Positions 7,173-15,623 of a stretch of 64,000 nt of DNA are shown piece by piece. The notes under the pieces are model-generated. The model did not search any database, was not told the DNA's origin, and saw only the letters and a program-made list of their open reading frames with translations. Each line of letters starts with the position of its first letter. Position 1 is the stretch's first letter. The stretch is from contig JBMNFB010000009.1 in assembly GCA_050949085.1 (NCBI GenBank), positions 394,878 through 458,877 of the forward strand, in the 5' to 3' direction. The translations under genes and the position numbers were made by a program. The stretch comes from JBMNFB01 sp050949085 (GTDB taxonomy: Bacteria; Bacillota; UBA994; UBA5500).

Positions 7173-7918
7173 GCTAGGTTAGGTGACATAACTTTCCGCT
7201 GTCTGACCACCTCATAGAGCAGGAGCGCTGCAGAGACGCTGACATTTAGTGAATTTACCTGTCCCAGCAAGGGAAATCTGACCAGAAGGTCACAATGCTC
7301 CCGGAGTAGTCGGCTGATTCCCTTGCCTTCGCCTCCCAGAACCAGCACGAGCGGGCCGTCCAGACGACTCTGATACGCCAGCTGCTCAGCGTCGGCCTCG
7401 GCACCCACCACCCAGGCTCCCGCCTCTTTCAGCTGGGCGCAGCATTGAACCAGATTTGTCACCCGCACTACAGGCAGATGAGCAATCGCTCCGGCCGAGG
7501 CGCGAGCCACCGCTGGCGTGAGACCGACAGCGCGATGTTTGGGGATAATGACGCCGTGGGCGCCGGCAGCTTCGGCGGTGCGGATCACCGACCCCAGATT
7601 ATGCGGATCTTCCACGCCATCCAGCATGACCAGCAGCAGAGCCTCCTGCCGCTCGCGGGCTCGATCCAGCACCGTCTCCAACTGAGCATAGGCAAACGCC
7701 GCCAGTTCAGCCACTACCCCCTGATGACGCCCGGTGACACTCATTTTTTCCAGCACCTGGCGGTCGACGAACTGCACCGTCACCTGCCGCCGCCGACAGA
7801 GGCTGATGATCCGGTCAATCGCTCCGCCGCTTGTCCCCTTGGCGATCAGCACCTTGTTCAGATCCTGGCCGGCCTGGAGTGCCTCCAATACCGGATTACG
7901 TCCCTCCAACTGTTCCAT
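7169..7918 (-). CDS. rlmB: 23S rRNA (guanosine-2'-O-)-methyltransferase RlmB-type (SpoU/TrmH)
   Basis: 249 residues. This family transfers a methyl group from SAM to ribose of G2251 in 23S rRNA. The N-terminal substrate-binding domain is at 1-80 (EQLEGRNPVLEALQ at the start). The SPOUT knot motifs are HNLGSVIRTAEAAGA (motif 1), LVLGGEGKGIS (motif 2) and NSLNVSVSAALLLYE (motif 3). It lies between thyX and sigH, the usual Clostridial order. Confidence 0.94.
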   Translation of the reverse strand: MEQLEGRNPVLEALQAGQDLNKVLIAKGTSGGAIDRIISLCRRRQVTVQFVDRQVLEKMSVTGRHQGVVAELAAFAYAQLETVLDRARERQEALLLVMLDGVEDPHNLGSVIRTAEAAGAHGVIIPKHRAVGLTPAVARASAGAIAHLPVVRVTNLVQCCAQLKEAGAWVVGAEADAEQLAYQSRLDGPLVLVLGGEGKGISRLLREHCDLLVRFPLLGQVNSLNVSVSAALLLYEVVRQRKVMSPNLA

Positions 7919-7958
7919 CGTGCAGTTCTCCTTCCAAAGTCGGACTGGGCCGCCAGAG

Positions 7959-8624
7959 CTAGCGCTCAGGCGGTTCTCCGCAACTCAGCTCGCCTTCCTG
8001 GCAGCCGATGCCGGTCAGACAATTGGGCCCGGCGTTAGCAAACAGGGATGGTGCCACCTCTTTCACCAGAACAAGCATCGCCCAGGCCAATTCTCGGATC
8101 TCCCATTGGGCCCGGTTACAGCAGCGCAGGCTGAAGAAGTTGAGCAGGCTGCGGGCATTCATCGTCATCACCAGGTTGGTCTGGCAGGCATTCGGCAACA
8201 CGTAGCGGGCATCTTCCGCCGGCACCAGGTTGAGCAGCTTCCGATAGGCATCCTCTATGCTAGCCATCGCTTCATTGAAATATGATAGCGCCTGGCTATC
8301 CTCAGCTATCGAGGGCGGAATAACAGTGGGCACCTTGCCCAGCGCCACATATCGCTGGGATTGCTGCGAATAGGACGCGATGCGATGCCGCACCAACTGG
8401 TGGGACAGGCTCCGGCTGACGCCGGCGATGCCGAACGTGAAGCTGGCATGCTCCAACGGCGAGAAGTGGCGCATCTCCATCAGCTTGCTGATCAGCCGCC
8501 GCGCCCGCTTCAGATCCATGGCATCGAGCAGCTCTGCGACCTGATCAGGCGAATAGCAGAGCCGGGCGGCAGCAGCCACCGTCATCTCCGGCTCAGGTGT
8601 ATAGCGAATTAGCCTAACCTCCAT
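7959..8624 (-). CDS. thyX: flavin-dependent thymidylate synthase ThyX
   Basis: 221 residues. ThyX makes dTMP from dUMP with methylene-THF, FAD and NADPH. The signature RHRxxSxxxxS(Q)RY is present as RHRIASYSQQSQRY at about 75-90. Further family segments are SPLEHASFTFGIAGVSRS and NARSLLNFFSLRCCNRAQWE. The gene sits in the mrnC-thyX-rlmB-sigH cluster. No thyA-like gene is visible in the window. Confidence 0.96.
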   Translation of the reverse strand: MEVRLIRYTPEPEMTVAAAARLCYSPDQVAELLDAMDLKRARRLISKLMEMRHFSPLEHASFTFGIAGVSRSLSHQLVRHRIASYSQQSQRYVALGKVPTVIPPSIAEDSQALSYFNEAMASIEDAYRKLLNLVPAEDARYVLPNACQTNLVMTMNARSLLNFFSLRCCNRAQWEIRELAWAMLVLVKEVAPSLFANAGPNCLTGIGCQEGELSCGEPPER

Positions 8625-8711
8625 AGCTTAACTCCTTTCAAGGCATACTCCGGAATTCGGGCAAGGCCCGGTCTGCGAGGTGCAGCCCTCTGTGCTCTAG
8701 CGTTCCATGCC

Positions 8712-9116
8712 TCACTCATCCTGTTCATTGATTTCGATCAGGCGCTGCAGCAGGGCCTGGAGGCGCTCCTTCTGGCCGCTCAGATAGAGATAGCCTAGCA
8801 ATGATTCCAGGCCGGTGCTCTGGCGATATTCGCTCAGCGTGGCGCTTTTCGGGTGGCGCAACGGCTTGCAGTTGCGTCCCCGCCGGACGATGTCAGCCTC
8901 GGCCTCGTCCAACTCATCGACCAGAACCTCCAGTGCGTCAGCCTGGGCAGTAGCCCGCACCCAGGCCACAGTTGCCTGGTGCAGCTTGTCGATGCGCGTG
9001 CGGCCGCTCAGGACCAGGTGCTGGCGGACAGCCAGTTCATAGACCGAGTCACCAATATAGGCCAGCACGAGAGGTGGCAGCTGGCGCGCCTGCTCCGGCG
9101 TCATCGCTGGCTTCAT
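8712..9116 (-). CDS. mrnC: mini-ribonuclease III
   Basis: 134 residues. Mini-III is an RNase III catalytic domain without a dsRNA-binding domain; it matures 23S rRNA ends. The catalytic signature LAYIGDSVYELAVRQHLV is at about 18-35, and a second acidic motif (DEAEADIVRRGRNCK) is at 70-85. Its ATG overlaps the ispF stop by 4 bases, so the two are translationally coupled. Mini-III cleavage is relevant to the unusual rRNA operon in this window. cysS, which usually sits between ispF and mrnC in related genomes, is absent. Confidence 0.94.
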   Translation of the reverse strand: MKPAMTPEQARQLPPLVLAYIGDSVYELAVRQHLVLSGRTRIDKLHQATVAWVRATAQADALEVLVDELDEAEADIVRRGRNCKPLRHPKSATLSEYRQSTGLESLLGYLYLSGQKERLQALLQRLIEINEQDE

Positions 9117-9616
9117 CGCACCGCTTCCCTTCTGGTTCCCGGACTTGCATCATCCAGCTGGGCAACTGCCAGCGCCGCCACACCCTCCTGCCGCCCAACA
9201 AAGCCCATCCCTTCATTGGTGGTGGCCTTCAGGCTGACCTGCTTCTCAGCGATATTGAGGATCTCGGCAATCCTCCGCCGCATGGCAGGCAGATAAGGGC
9301 TCAGCCTGGGACGTTCCATGATCACTGTGGCATCGATGTTATGTATCGTCAGCCCGTGTTCGGTCAGCAGCTGCTGCACACGGGCGAGCAGCACCGTGCT
9401 GGCCACTCCCCGGTAAGCCGCATCGGTGTCCGGGAAGTGCTGCCCGATATCGCCCAGGACAGCCGCCCCCAGGAGGGCGTCGATGATGGCATGGATCAGC
9501 ACATCAGCGTCGGAGTGGCCCAGCAACCCACACTCGGCGGGAATCTCTACTCCGCCGAGAATCAGTGGCCGACCCGCCGCCCAACGATGAGCATCATAAC
9601 CAATTCCTACTGCCAC
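9113..9616 (-). CDS. ispF: 2-C-methyl-D-erythritol 2,4-cyclodiphosphate synthase
   Basis: 167 residues. IspF cyclises CDP-ME 2-phosphate in the MEP isoprenoid pathway. Metal-binding GYDAHRW (Asp and His) at 6-12, LGHSDADVLIHAIIDALLGA at 33-52, GDIGQHFPDTD at 55-65 and the KATTNEGMGFVGRQEG segment near 130 are all present. It overlaps ispD upstream by 10 bases and mrnC downstream by 4, indicating a coupled operon. Confidence 0.97.
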   Translation of the reverse strand: MAVGIGYDAHRWAAGRPLILGGVEIPAECGLLGHSDADVLIHAIIDALLGAAVLGDIGQHFPDTDAAYRGVASTVLLARVQQLLTEHGLTIHNIDATVIMERPRLSPYLPAMRRRIAEILNIAEKQVSLKATTNEGMGFVGRQEGVAALAVAQLDDASPGTRREAVR

Positions 9617-10296
9617 GGCTTGTCCCCCCTGGTCATTATCAGCTCGGCCAGCAACAAGTCATCCGGCGTTGTCACCTTGATGTTACGCGCGCTACCGCGC
9701 ACCACGTCCACCGGATGACCACACAGGGCCACCAGTTCGGCATCGTCAGTGGCCGAGATCCCAGTCTGAGACGCTCGGCGATGGGCTGCCGCGATCCAAT
9801 CCCACCGAAAAACCTGTGGTGTCTGCGCCGCCCACATCTGTTCCCGCGGCGGCGATTCGATCACCCTGCCAGCCTGCACCCGCTTGACGGTGTCTGTGAC
9901 GGGAGTAGCCAGGATAGCTGCTCCCTGCTGCCGAGCGGCAGCAATCACGGCGAGAGCGTCCTCCTCCCGCAGGCAAGGGCGGGCGGCATCATGAATGGCC
10001 ACCAGGTCCCGCCCGCGGCAGGCCAGCAAGCCGCGATAGACCGATTCCTGCCGGCTGGCGCCACCCGACACGAGGCAGATATCCCTGTACCCATGGGAGT
10101 GAAGCAGCTGCTCAATCTGGGGGCGCAGCCGGGGATTGATGACGAGAACAATCTGCTCGACCGCCGCGAGGCGGGAAAACAGCTCCAGCGAATAGAGCAG
10201 CAGGGGTTTCCCCAGGAGCGACAACAGCACCTTGTCGCCCATGCCCTGCATGCGACGGCTTTCGCCGGCGGCGACGATCACTACGGAAACCAGAAT
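9607..10296 (-). CDS. ispD: 2-C-methyl-D-erythritol 4-phosphate cytidylyltransferase
   Basis: IspD couples MEP to CTP in isoprenoid synthesis. The nucleotide-binding loop VVIVAAGESRRM, the GKPLLLYSLE segment, and VAIHDAARPC are diagnostic. The start is unusual. The first standard codon (GTG at 10281) would delete half of beta-strand 1. Upstream in frame, GGGGGGAGG precedes ATT (10296) and CTG (10293), giving MLVSVVIVAAG or MVSVVIVAAG, both normal IspD N-termini. ATT at 10296 (6 bases from the SD box) is given here; CTG is equally possible. Length from ATT is 229 residues. Confidence 0.93.
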   Translation of the reverse strand: MLVSVVIVAAGESRRMQGMGDKVLLSLLGKPLLLYSLELFSRLAAVEQIVLVINPRLRPQIEQLLHSHGYRDICLVSGGASRQESVYRGLLACRGRDLVAIHDAARPCLREEDALAVIAAARQQGAAILATPVTDTVKRVQAGRVIESPPREQMWAAQTPQVFRWDWIAAAHRRASQTGISATDDAELVALCGHPVDVVRGSARNIKVTTPDDLLLAELIMTRGDKPWQ

Positions 10297-10356
10297 GGCA
10301 CACCTCCCCCCGCATACTTAGGACAAGCATACCAAAATGCAGCCTTGATTAACAAT

Positions 10357-10391
10357 GCAAAAAGACCCTCGGCTGTTTGAGCCAAGGGTCG
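10357..10391 (-). terminator. terminator after the PIN-TRAM gene
   Basis: On the minus strand GACCCTTGGCT-CAAAC-AGCCGAGGGTC is followed by TTTTT. It separates the PIN-TRAM gene from ispD-ispF-mrnC. Confidence 0.88.
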
Positions 10392-10402
10392 CTCCTCGCG
10401 CC

Positions 10403-11491
10403 TTAGCGCGCCCGGGCGAAGATCATCCGCCCGGCTGAGGTTTGCAGCACGCTGGTAACGACGACCTTCAGGTGTTCGCCAATATGCTTCTTGCCGTTAT
10501 CAACGACAATCATCGTTCCGTCGTCCAGATAGGCGATGCCCTGATTGACTTCCTTGCCTTCCTTGATGACCTGGATGACCATTTCCTCGCCAGGCAGAAC
10601 CACCGGTTTGACAGCATTGGCCAGGTCGTTGATGTTCAGCACCGGCACCCCGTGCAACTCACATACTTTGTTCAGATTGTAGTCGGTGGTCAGCACCTTG
10701 CCCTTCAGTTCCTGAGCCAGCTTGATCAGCCTGCTATCCACCTCGGGAATATCCTCATAGTCTTTTTCCGTAATCTGCACCCTGGTGCCCAGCTGTTTCT
10801 GAATCTGGTGGAGGATGTCCAGCCCGCGACGACCGCGATTGCGCCGCAGCGTATCGGACGAATCGGCAATATGGCGCAGTTCCTCCAGAACGAAGGTAGG
10901 CACCACCAGAATCCCCTCCAGGAAGCCAGCTTTGACAACATCAGCAATCCTGCCATCGATGATGACGCTGGTATCCAACACTTTGTAGATATCCCGGGAT
11001 GCGTCTCCCCGGGCAGCGCTCTCGCGGCGCGAGGCGCGAGAGCTACGGGCAGACACGGAAAAAATATTCCCCAGATCATCCCGCTTTTTCAGCGCCACAC
11101 TTATCCCAAGATAACCAAACAGCAGGTTGCTGGCGATCGGCAGATAGGGGCCGACGTAAGGGATTCCCCAGAGGGCAAAGCTCAGCAGGTTGGCAACGAT
11201 CAGCCCAATAACCAGGCCGCCGGTACCCATCACGATATCCTGTGTCGGAATTCGCTGCAGATAGGCCTCCACTGCTGATGCTAACCGTCCGATCTGGTTC
11301 ATCAATCCGGGGGCAATAACAAAAAAAATGAGTCCAAATAATAAGGCCCCCAGGATATCCATGACCACCGCTACCAGGGGAGTCCAGGACACGAAACTGG
11401 GATTGATCAAGGGGATCAGCCAGTGCGAGACCCGGTAACCCACCAGAAGGCCTAGCAGTGTAATCAAGAGTCTGGTTATGCGTATCAGCAT
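10403..11491 (-). CDS. membrane-anchored PIN-TRAM domain protein (YacL family)
   Basis: 362 residues. About four membrane helices occupy residues 1-130. A PIN nuclease-fold domain follows at about 165-280 (VLDTSVIIDGRIADV with the first acidic residue, VVPTFVLEELRHIADSSD, then SRLIKLAQELKGKVLTTDYNLNK). A TRAM-like RNA-binding beta-barrel is at about 295-355 (GEEMVIQVIKEGKEVNQG, YLDDGTMIVVDNGKKHIG). The family is conserved next to carD and ispD in Firmicutes; its substrate is not established. It is probably a membrane-tethered RNase or RNA binder (inference). Confidence 0.92.
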   Translation of the reverse strand: MLIRITRLLITLLGLLVGYRVSHWLIPLINPSFVSWTPLVAVVMDILGALLFGLIFFVIAPGLMNQIGRLASAVEAYLQRIPTQDIVMGTGGLVIGLIVANLLSFALWGIPYVGPYLPIASNLLFGYLGISVALKKRDDLGNIFSVSARSSRASRRESAARGDASRDIYKVLDTSVIIDGRIADVVKAGFLEGILVVPTFVLEELRHIADSSDTLRRNRGRRGLDILHQIQKQLGTRVQITEKDYEDIPEVDSRLIKLAQELKGKVLTTDYNLNKVCELHGVPVLNINDLANAVKPVVLPGEEMVIQVIKEGKEVNQGIAYLDDGTMIVVDNGKKHIGEHLKVVVTSVLQTSAGRMIFARAR

Positions 11492-11580
11492 TCCATCTCA
11501 CCTCCTTTCTTTGCTCGCTAATCACCCACATAATGAATACGTAACAGTGACAGTTTTGGTTGCAGGCCCAGACAAGAACA

Positions 11581-11610
11581 GAGAAAGAAGAAGGGCCGCA
11601 GAGCGCCCTT
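11581..11610 (-). terminator. terminator after carD
   Basis: On the minus strand AAGGGC-GCTCTGCG-GCCCTT is followed by CTTCTTTCT. It begins almost at the carD stop codon. Confidence 0.7.
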
Positions 11611-11613
11611 CCT

Positions 11614-12093
11614 CTAGCCTTCTAGCAGCTCTTCGATCAGACGTGCTGCGGATTCTTCCTCCAGTCCCTTGACCAACACAACCTCGCTCAGCAGAATCTG
11701 CCGGGCTGTATCCAGCATCTTGCGCTCCCCAGTGGACAGCCCCTTTTCCTGATCACGCCTGACCAGATTGCGCACCACCTCGGCCACCGACTTCAGATCG
11801 CCAGTGCGAATCTTCTCCAGGTTCGCCCTGTAGCGCTGGTTCCAGTTATTCGGCATGGCCGTCTCTTCCTGTTTGAGGACATCGAGGACGTGGTCCATCT
11901 CATCGTTGCTGAGAACCTGCCTGATTCCAATGCTTTCTGCGTTGGCCAGTGGAATCATTACCCGCATCTCGCCGAGTGGCAGTTTAAGGATATAATACTC
12001 CTGACGTTCACCGAGAACCTCTTTTTCTTCGATCGCCTCGATGACGCCGGCCCCGTGCATCGGATAGACCACCCGATCGCCTAGTTTGAACAC
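11614..12093 (-). CDS. carD: CarD-family transcriptional regulator (CdnL type)
   Basis: 159 residues. CarD/CdnL binds the RNA polymerase beta subunit and stabilises open complexes, notably at rRNA promoters. The Tudor-like RNAP-interaction domain is at 1-60 (FKLGDRVVYPMHGAGVIEAI). The helical DNA-binding part follows (MPNNWNQRYRANLEKIRTGD, then SVAEVVRNLVRRDQEKGLS). The GTG at 12093 is ten bases from AAGGAGG; a GTG three codons upstream abuts that box and is unlikely. Confidence 0.95.
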   Translation of the reverse strand: MFKLGDRVVYPMHGAGVIEAIEEKEVLGERQEYYILKLPLGEMRVMIPLANAESIGIRQVLSNDEMDHVLDVLKQEETAMPNNWNQRYRANLEKIRTGDLKSVAEVVRNLVRRDQEKGLSTGERKMLDTARQILLSEVVLVKGLEEESAARLIEELLEG

Positions 12094-12117
12094 TAAGGCC
12101 ACACCTCCTTCTTATCT

Positions 12118-12146
12118 AGAATAGCATTTTTAGACAACCGTGTCAA
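12118..12146 (-). promoter_or_regulatory. sigma-A promoter of carD
   Basis: TTGACA (12146-12141) and TATTCT (12123-12118), 17-bp spacer, minus strand. Confidence 0.75.
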
Positions 12147-12267
12147 GAAAACTAGCATTGTATCACAGAGCAGATTACCTTGTCAACAAATACCCACAGG
12201 CTGTGAGGTTGCGCTATCAAAGCGCCCTCGACGAACTCCAACGCCGCTGCTGCGCGCCTGCCCTTCG

Positions 12268-12297
12268 TTGACAATTGCATTTTACGGTCAGTATAAT
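12268..12297 (+). promoter_or_regulatory. strong sigma-A promoter of the small conserved gene
   Basis: Consensus TTGACA (12268-12273) and consensus TATAAT (12292-12297) with an 18-bp spacer. Transcription should start near 12304, about 33 nt before the CTG start proposed for the downstream gene. Confidence 0.85.
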
Positions 12298-12336
12298 TAG
12301 GACGGAATGATTCCTTGAAGAGGGTGGTGGTCCCAA

Positions 12337-12732
12337 CTGACGGACAACACTTGCGATGTTTTCCAGCAGGCTGTAGATGAGTATCTAATCCGGCACCGCA
12401 GCATCATGGATGTTCTATCCAAGCTCCAGGAATCCAATGCCCGGGCCAATCGGGCGATTGCCAAGGCTATCACCAGCTGCGGCTGCATCTCGGTGGAGGC
12501 GTCCCGTCAGCCCATTTCATCAGACACGTCCCTGGAAGAGTTTCGCCAACAAGTTGCCAGCCACCTGAACGGTGAACTATGCGAACACTGTCGCGACATC
12601 GTTGAGCGCGAACTCGGCGCCAACATGTTCTACCTGACAGCCCTCTGCAACATTCTTGGGCTCAAGCTGCACGATGTGCTGAGCAAAGAGATGAAACAGC
12701 TAAAGACTCTCGGCATATTTAATCTGTCCTGA
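12337..12732 (+). CDS. conserved small protein of unknown function next to DisA/CarD
   Basis: I recognise this as a conserved Clostridial protein found near disA and carD, but its function is not known to me. From the first ATG (12406) it is 108 residues. The frame is open and protein-like for 23 more codons upstream (TDNTCDVFQQAVDEYLIRHR), which matches the homologues as I recall them. The only upstream initiation codon is CTG at 12337, just behind GAGGGTGG, giving 131 residues. Features: mostly helical, with cysteines in TSCGCISVEASRQP and LCEHCRDIVEREL (CxC and CxxC), and the C-terminus TLGIFNLS. It is transcribed opposite to all neighbours from a near-perfect promoter and ends in its own terminator. 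Metal binding is possible from the cysteines (inference). Confidence 0.85.
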   Translation: MTDNTCDVFQQAVDEYLIRHRSIMDVLSKLQESNARANRAIAKAITSCGCISVEASRQPISSDTSLEEFRQQVASHLNGELCEHCRDIVERELGANMFYLTALCNILGLKLHDVLSKEMKQLKTLGIFNLS

Positions 12733-12737
12733 TATGA

Positions 12738-12769
12738 AGGGCGCCCCCAGCGAGGCGCCCGTTTTGTTT
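12738..12769 (+). terminator. terminator of the small conserved gene
   Basis: GGGCGCC-CCCAGCGA-GGCGCCC followed by GTTTTGTTT. It also lies at the 3' end of disA on the other strand and may serve both. Confidence 0.85.
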
Positions 12770-12791
12770 ATTATGAAGTAGCGTATGATAC

Positions 12792-13859
12792 CTAGAAATG
12801 CCGATCCACCAATACCTGCTCCTGCAGACGGCGCAGCCCATCCTTGATAGCGCGAGCGCGCACCTCGCCGATGCCTTCCACTTCGTCCAACTCTTCCAGC
12901 GACGCCCGGAGGATGCTCTGCAGACTCCCAAACTGCTCCACCAGGTTCTCGACCACGCTGGCCGGCAGCCGCGGAATCTTGCTAGCGATGCGATAGCCCC
13001 GTGGCGAGACTGCCTGCTCCAGTGCGTTGAGGCTGGCGCCATATCCCATCAGTCGACAGAAATTGATCGGTTCCAGCAGCTCCTCCGGCGTGAACTGGCT
13101 CAGCTGCTCTTTCAGCTCCTCTGGGCTGCGCGTCTCTCCCGGCGCAGCATAATCGCGCATTACCGCCAGCGAATCAGCCTCAGAATTGCCCACCAGCTCC
13201 ACCATCTGCATGTTCACGAGACGACCTTCGGTCCCCAGTTCGATGATATAGCGCTTCAGCTCCGCCACAATCCGGGCTACCATTTCAAAGCGCTGGACAA
13301 CGATGCTCACATCATAGATGGTCACCTGATCCTCAAACTCCAGGGCGCTCAGGTTGATCAGCGCCTGATTGAGCACCGCCTGATACTTCTCCAGGGTCTG
13401 CAAGGCCTGATTGGCCTTGGAGAGAATCACGCTGAGATCGCGCAGGATGTATTTCTGGGACCCGAGGTAGAGGCTGATGATGTTGCGCCGCTGAGAGATG
13501 GCGATCACCAACTCCTTGGTGAGGCGGGCCACCCGCTCGGCGGTGCGGTGCCGGATGCCGGTCTCGGTGGAGGGAATACTGGGGTCAACCACTAGCTGGG
13601 TGTTGGCGTAAACAATTCTCCGCCCGTCGCTGCTCAGAATAATCGCCCCGTCCATCTTGGCCAGTTCATATAATGCCTCGGGCGTGAACTCGCAGTCCAG
13701 CTGGAACCCACCGTCAGCCAACTCCAGAACAGCAGGTGAATCGCTCATAATCACAATCGCCCCGGTACGGGCGCGTAGAACGTTATCCAGGCCCTCGCGC
13801 AGCGGTGTTCCCGGAGCAAGACGACGTAAGGCGCGCTGCAGCTCCTTCTCGTCAGCCAA
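12792..13859 (-). CDS. disA: diadenylate cyclase / DNA-integrity scanning protein DisA
   Basis: 355 residues. DisA condenses two ATP to c-di-AMP and scans DNA for branched structures. The DAC domain is at about 10-145 with both catalytic motifs, DGAIILS and the RHR of GIRHRTAERVA. A linker helical domain follows, then a helix-hairpin-helix DNA-binding end (ENLVEQFGSLQSILRASLEEL, then VEGIGEVRARAIKDGL). The TTG at 13859 has GAAGGAGGGGGG upstream; the longer frame from 13883 would start inside that box. The transcript upstream is a tandem hairpin array that ends right at this ribosome site. Confidence 0.95.
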   Translation of the reverse strand: MADEKELQRALRRLAPGTPLREGLDNVLRARTGAIVIMSDSPAVLELADGGFQLDCEFTPEALYELAKMDGAIILSSDGRRIVYANTQLVVDPSIPSTETGIRHRTAERVARLTKELVIAISQRRNIISLYLGSQKYILRDLSVILSKANQALQTLEKYQAVLNQALINLSALEFEDQVTIYDVSIVVQRFEMVARIVAELKRYIIELGTEGRLVNMQMVELVGNSEADSLAVMRDYAAPGETRSPEELKEQLSQFTPEELLEPINFCRLMGYGASLNALEQAVSPRGYRIASKIPRLPASVVENLVEQFGSLQSILRASLEELDEVEGIGEVRARAIKDGLRRLQEQVLVDRHF

Positions 13860-13878
13860 GCCGCTTCCCCCCTCCTTC

Positions 13879-14167
13879 AGCAAGTCCGTTAGGACTTGCG
13901 AGCTAGATAAGGTGATGTTTGCTTGCCAAACATCAGATGGTACATCAGCAAGTCCGTTAGGACTTGCGAGCTAGATAAGGTGATGTTTGCTTGCCAAACA
14001 TCAGATGGTACCTTAGCAAGTCCGTCAGGACTTGCGAGCTAGATAAGGTGATGTTTGCTTGCCAAACATCAGATGGCACCTTAGCAAGTCCGTCAGGACT
14101 TGCGAGCTAGATAAGGTGATGTTTGCTTGCCAAACATCAGATGGCACCTTAGCAAGTCCGTCAGGAC
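13879..14167 (-). repeat. tandem array of 68-bp dual-hairpin units upstream of disA
   Basis: Four complete 68-bp units start at 13879, 13947, 14015 and 14083, with a truncated fifth at 14151. In the disA transcript sense each unit has hairpin A (GCAAGTCC-TGAC-GGACTTGC), a linker, hairpin B (GATGTTTG-GCAAG-CAAACATC) and a second linker. Units differ at a few loop or linker bases only. The last hairpin A is followed directly by the GAAGGAGG ribosome site of disA. The same family precedes murC at 46043-46355. Confidence 0.95.
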
Positions 14168-14213
14168 CGCACATTCTGTTCTATCGCCATCTTGCCACAG
14201 ATAGTGTGGCTTA

Positions 14214-15578
14214 TCAACTCAACGCCTGCTGCAGCGCCTCGGCTACCTGCGAAACGCCGATCAGTTGTACATCTGGATTCTGGTAGCCAGAGCGCAGGTT
14301 GCTCCTGGGCAGGATGATCCGCTGAAAACCCAGTTTTACGGCCTCGTTTACCCGGCTCTCCAGGCGGCTGACGCCGCGCACTTCACCGGCCAGCCCGACC
14401 TCACCCAGGATCAGGTCACGCGGACCCGGCGCCCGCTCCCGGAAACTGGAGACAATGGCTACCGCCAGCCCCAGATCGGCGGCCGGCTCCAGAACCTTGA
14501 CGCCGCCCACCGCGTTGACATAGGTGTCCTGAAACTGCAGTTGCAGGCCGAGGCGCTTCTCCAGCACAGCCAGGATCATAGCCACACGGCTGTTGTCCAC
14601 GCCGGACGTCATCCGGCGCGGCGTGCCCAGCGTGCTGGGGGCCACGAGAGCCTGCAATTCCACGAGAATTGGGCGCGTACCCTCCATGGCGGCAACCACC
14701 ACCGAACCGGCCACGCCGATCGGTCGCTCACCGAGAAACAGCTCCGAGGGGTTCTCCACCTCGCGCAACCCGGCCTCGCCCATCTGAAAAACGCCGATCT
14801 CGTTGGTGGAGCCAAAACGGTTCTTGACCCCGCGCAACACCCGGAATGACTGATGCCGTTCGCCCTCGAAATAAAGAACAGCATCCACCATGTGCTCCAG
14901 CACCCGGGGGCCAGCGATGGCGCCGTCCTTGGTCACATGCCCCACCAGGAAAACGACGGCTCCAGTCTGCTTGGCATAGCGGATCAGGCGGGACGCGCAC
15001 TCCCGGATCTGGGTCACTGTCCCAGGGGCTGAACTCAGGTTGGCATCATAGACGGTCTGGATGGAGTCAATGACGGCCACCTGCGGCCTGGTCAGCTCCA
15101 GCTGGGCCAGGATAGTGGCCAGCTCGGTCTCCGCCGCCAACAGGATCGGGCCGCTCCTCACTTTGAGCCGATCTGCCCTCAGTTTGGTCTGTTCCACCGA
15201 TTCCTCGCCCGATATGTAAAGCACTGTAGCGTCCCTTGCAGCCAGCTGACCAGCCAGCTGCATGAGGATCGTCGATTTGCCGATCCCTGGATCGCCCCCC
15301 AGCAGGATCGCTTCGCCCGGGACGATGCCTCCGCCCAGCACACGGTCCAGCTCAGCGATCTGGGTGGGAATGCGCATTATCGGTCGCTGATCAATTTCCT
15401 CCAGTCGGGCCGGCGCCTGCACTCTCGCCCGGGTCGGCAGATTTGGCGCTGTCGCCTCAATAACTTCCTCCTGCAGGGTACCCCATTCGCCGCACTCCGG
15501 ACAGCGGCCCAGCCATCTGGCGGTCTCGTATCCGCAGGCTTGGCAGACATACTTGCTCCTTCGCTTGATACCCCTCAC
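14214..15578 (-). CDS. radA: DNA repair protein RadA (Sms)
   Basis: About 454 residues. RadA is a RecA-like branch-migration ATPase in recombination. Domains in order: an N-terminal C4 zinc finger (CQACGYETARWLGRCPEC), the ATPase core with Walker A GGDPGIGKST, the RadA-specific KNRFG motif in GVKNRFGSTNEIGVF, and a Lon-protease-like C-terminal domain (EVGLAGEVRGVSRLESRV). The GTG at 15578 is six bases from GGGAG; an ATG two codons earlier touches that box. It lies between clpC and disA as in other Firmicutes. Confidence 0.96.
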   Translation of the reverse strand: MRGIKRRSKYVCQACGYETARWLGRCPECGEWGTLQEEVIEATAPNLPTRARVQAPARLEEIDQRPIMRIPTQIAELDRVLGGGIVPGEAILLGGDPGIGKSTILMQLAGQLAARDATVLYISGEESVEQTKLRADRLKVRSGPILLAAETELATILAQLELTRPQVAVIDSIQTVYDANLSSAPGTVTQIRECASRLIRYAKQTGAVVFLVGHVTKDGAIAGPRVLEHMVDAVLYFEGERHQSFRVLRGVKNRFGSTNEIGVFQMGEAGLREVENPSELFLGERPIGVAGSVVVAAMEGTRPILVELQALVAPSTLGTPRRMTSGVDNSRVAMILAVLEKRLGLQLQFQDTYVNAVGGVKVLEPAADLGLAVAIVSSFRERAPGPRDLILGEVGLAGEVRGVSRLESRVNEAVKLGFQRIILPRSNLRSGYQNPDVQLIGVSQVAEALQQALS

Positions 15579-15623
15579 CCCCATCTCCCATTATACCATT
15601 ATCTGACTAGCACCAAAACAGGT

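Noticed and set aside
13879..14167. CRISPR-like array (regular 68-bp repeats)
   Set aside because: The whole unit is repeated with no unique spacers, and each unit contains two palindromes. The same holds for 46043-46355. No cas genes are near.
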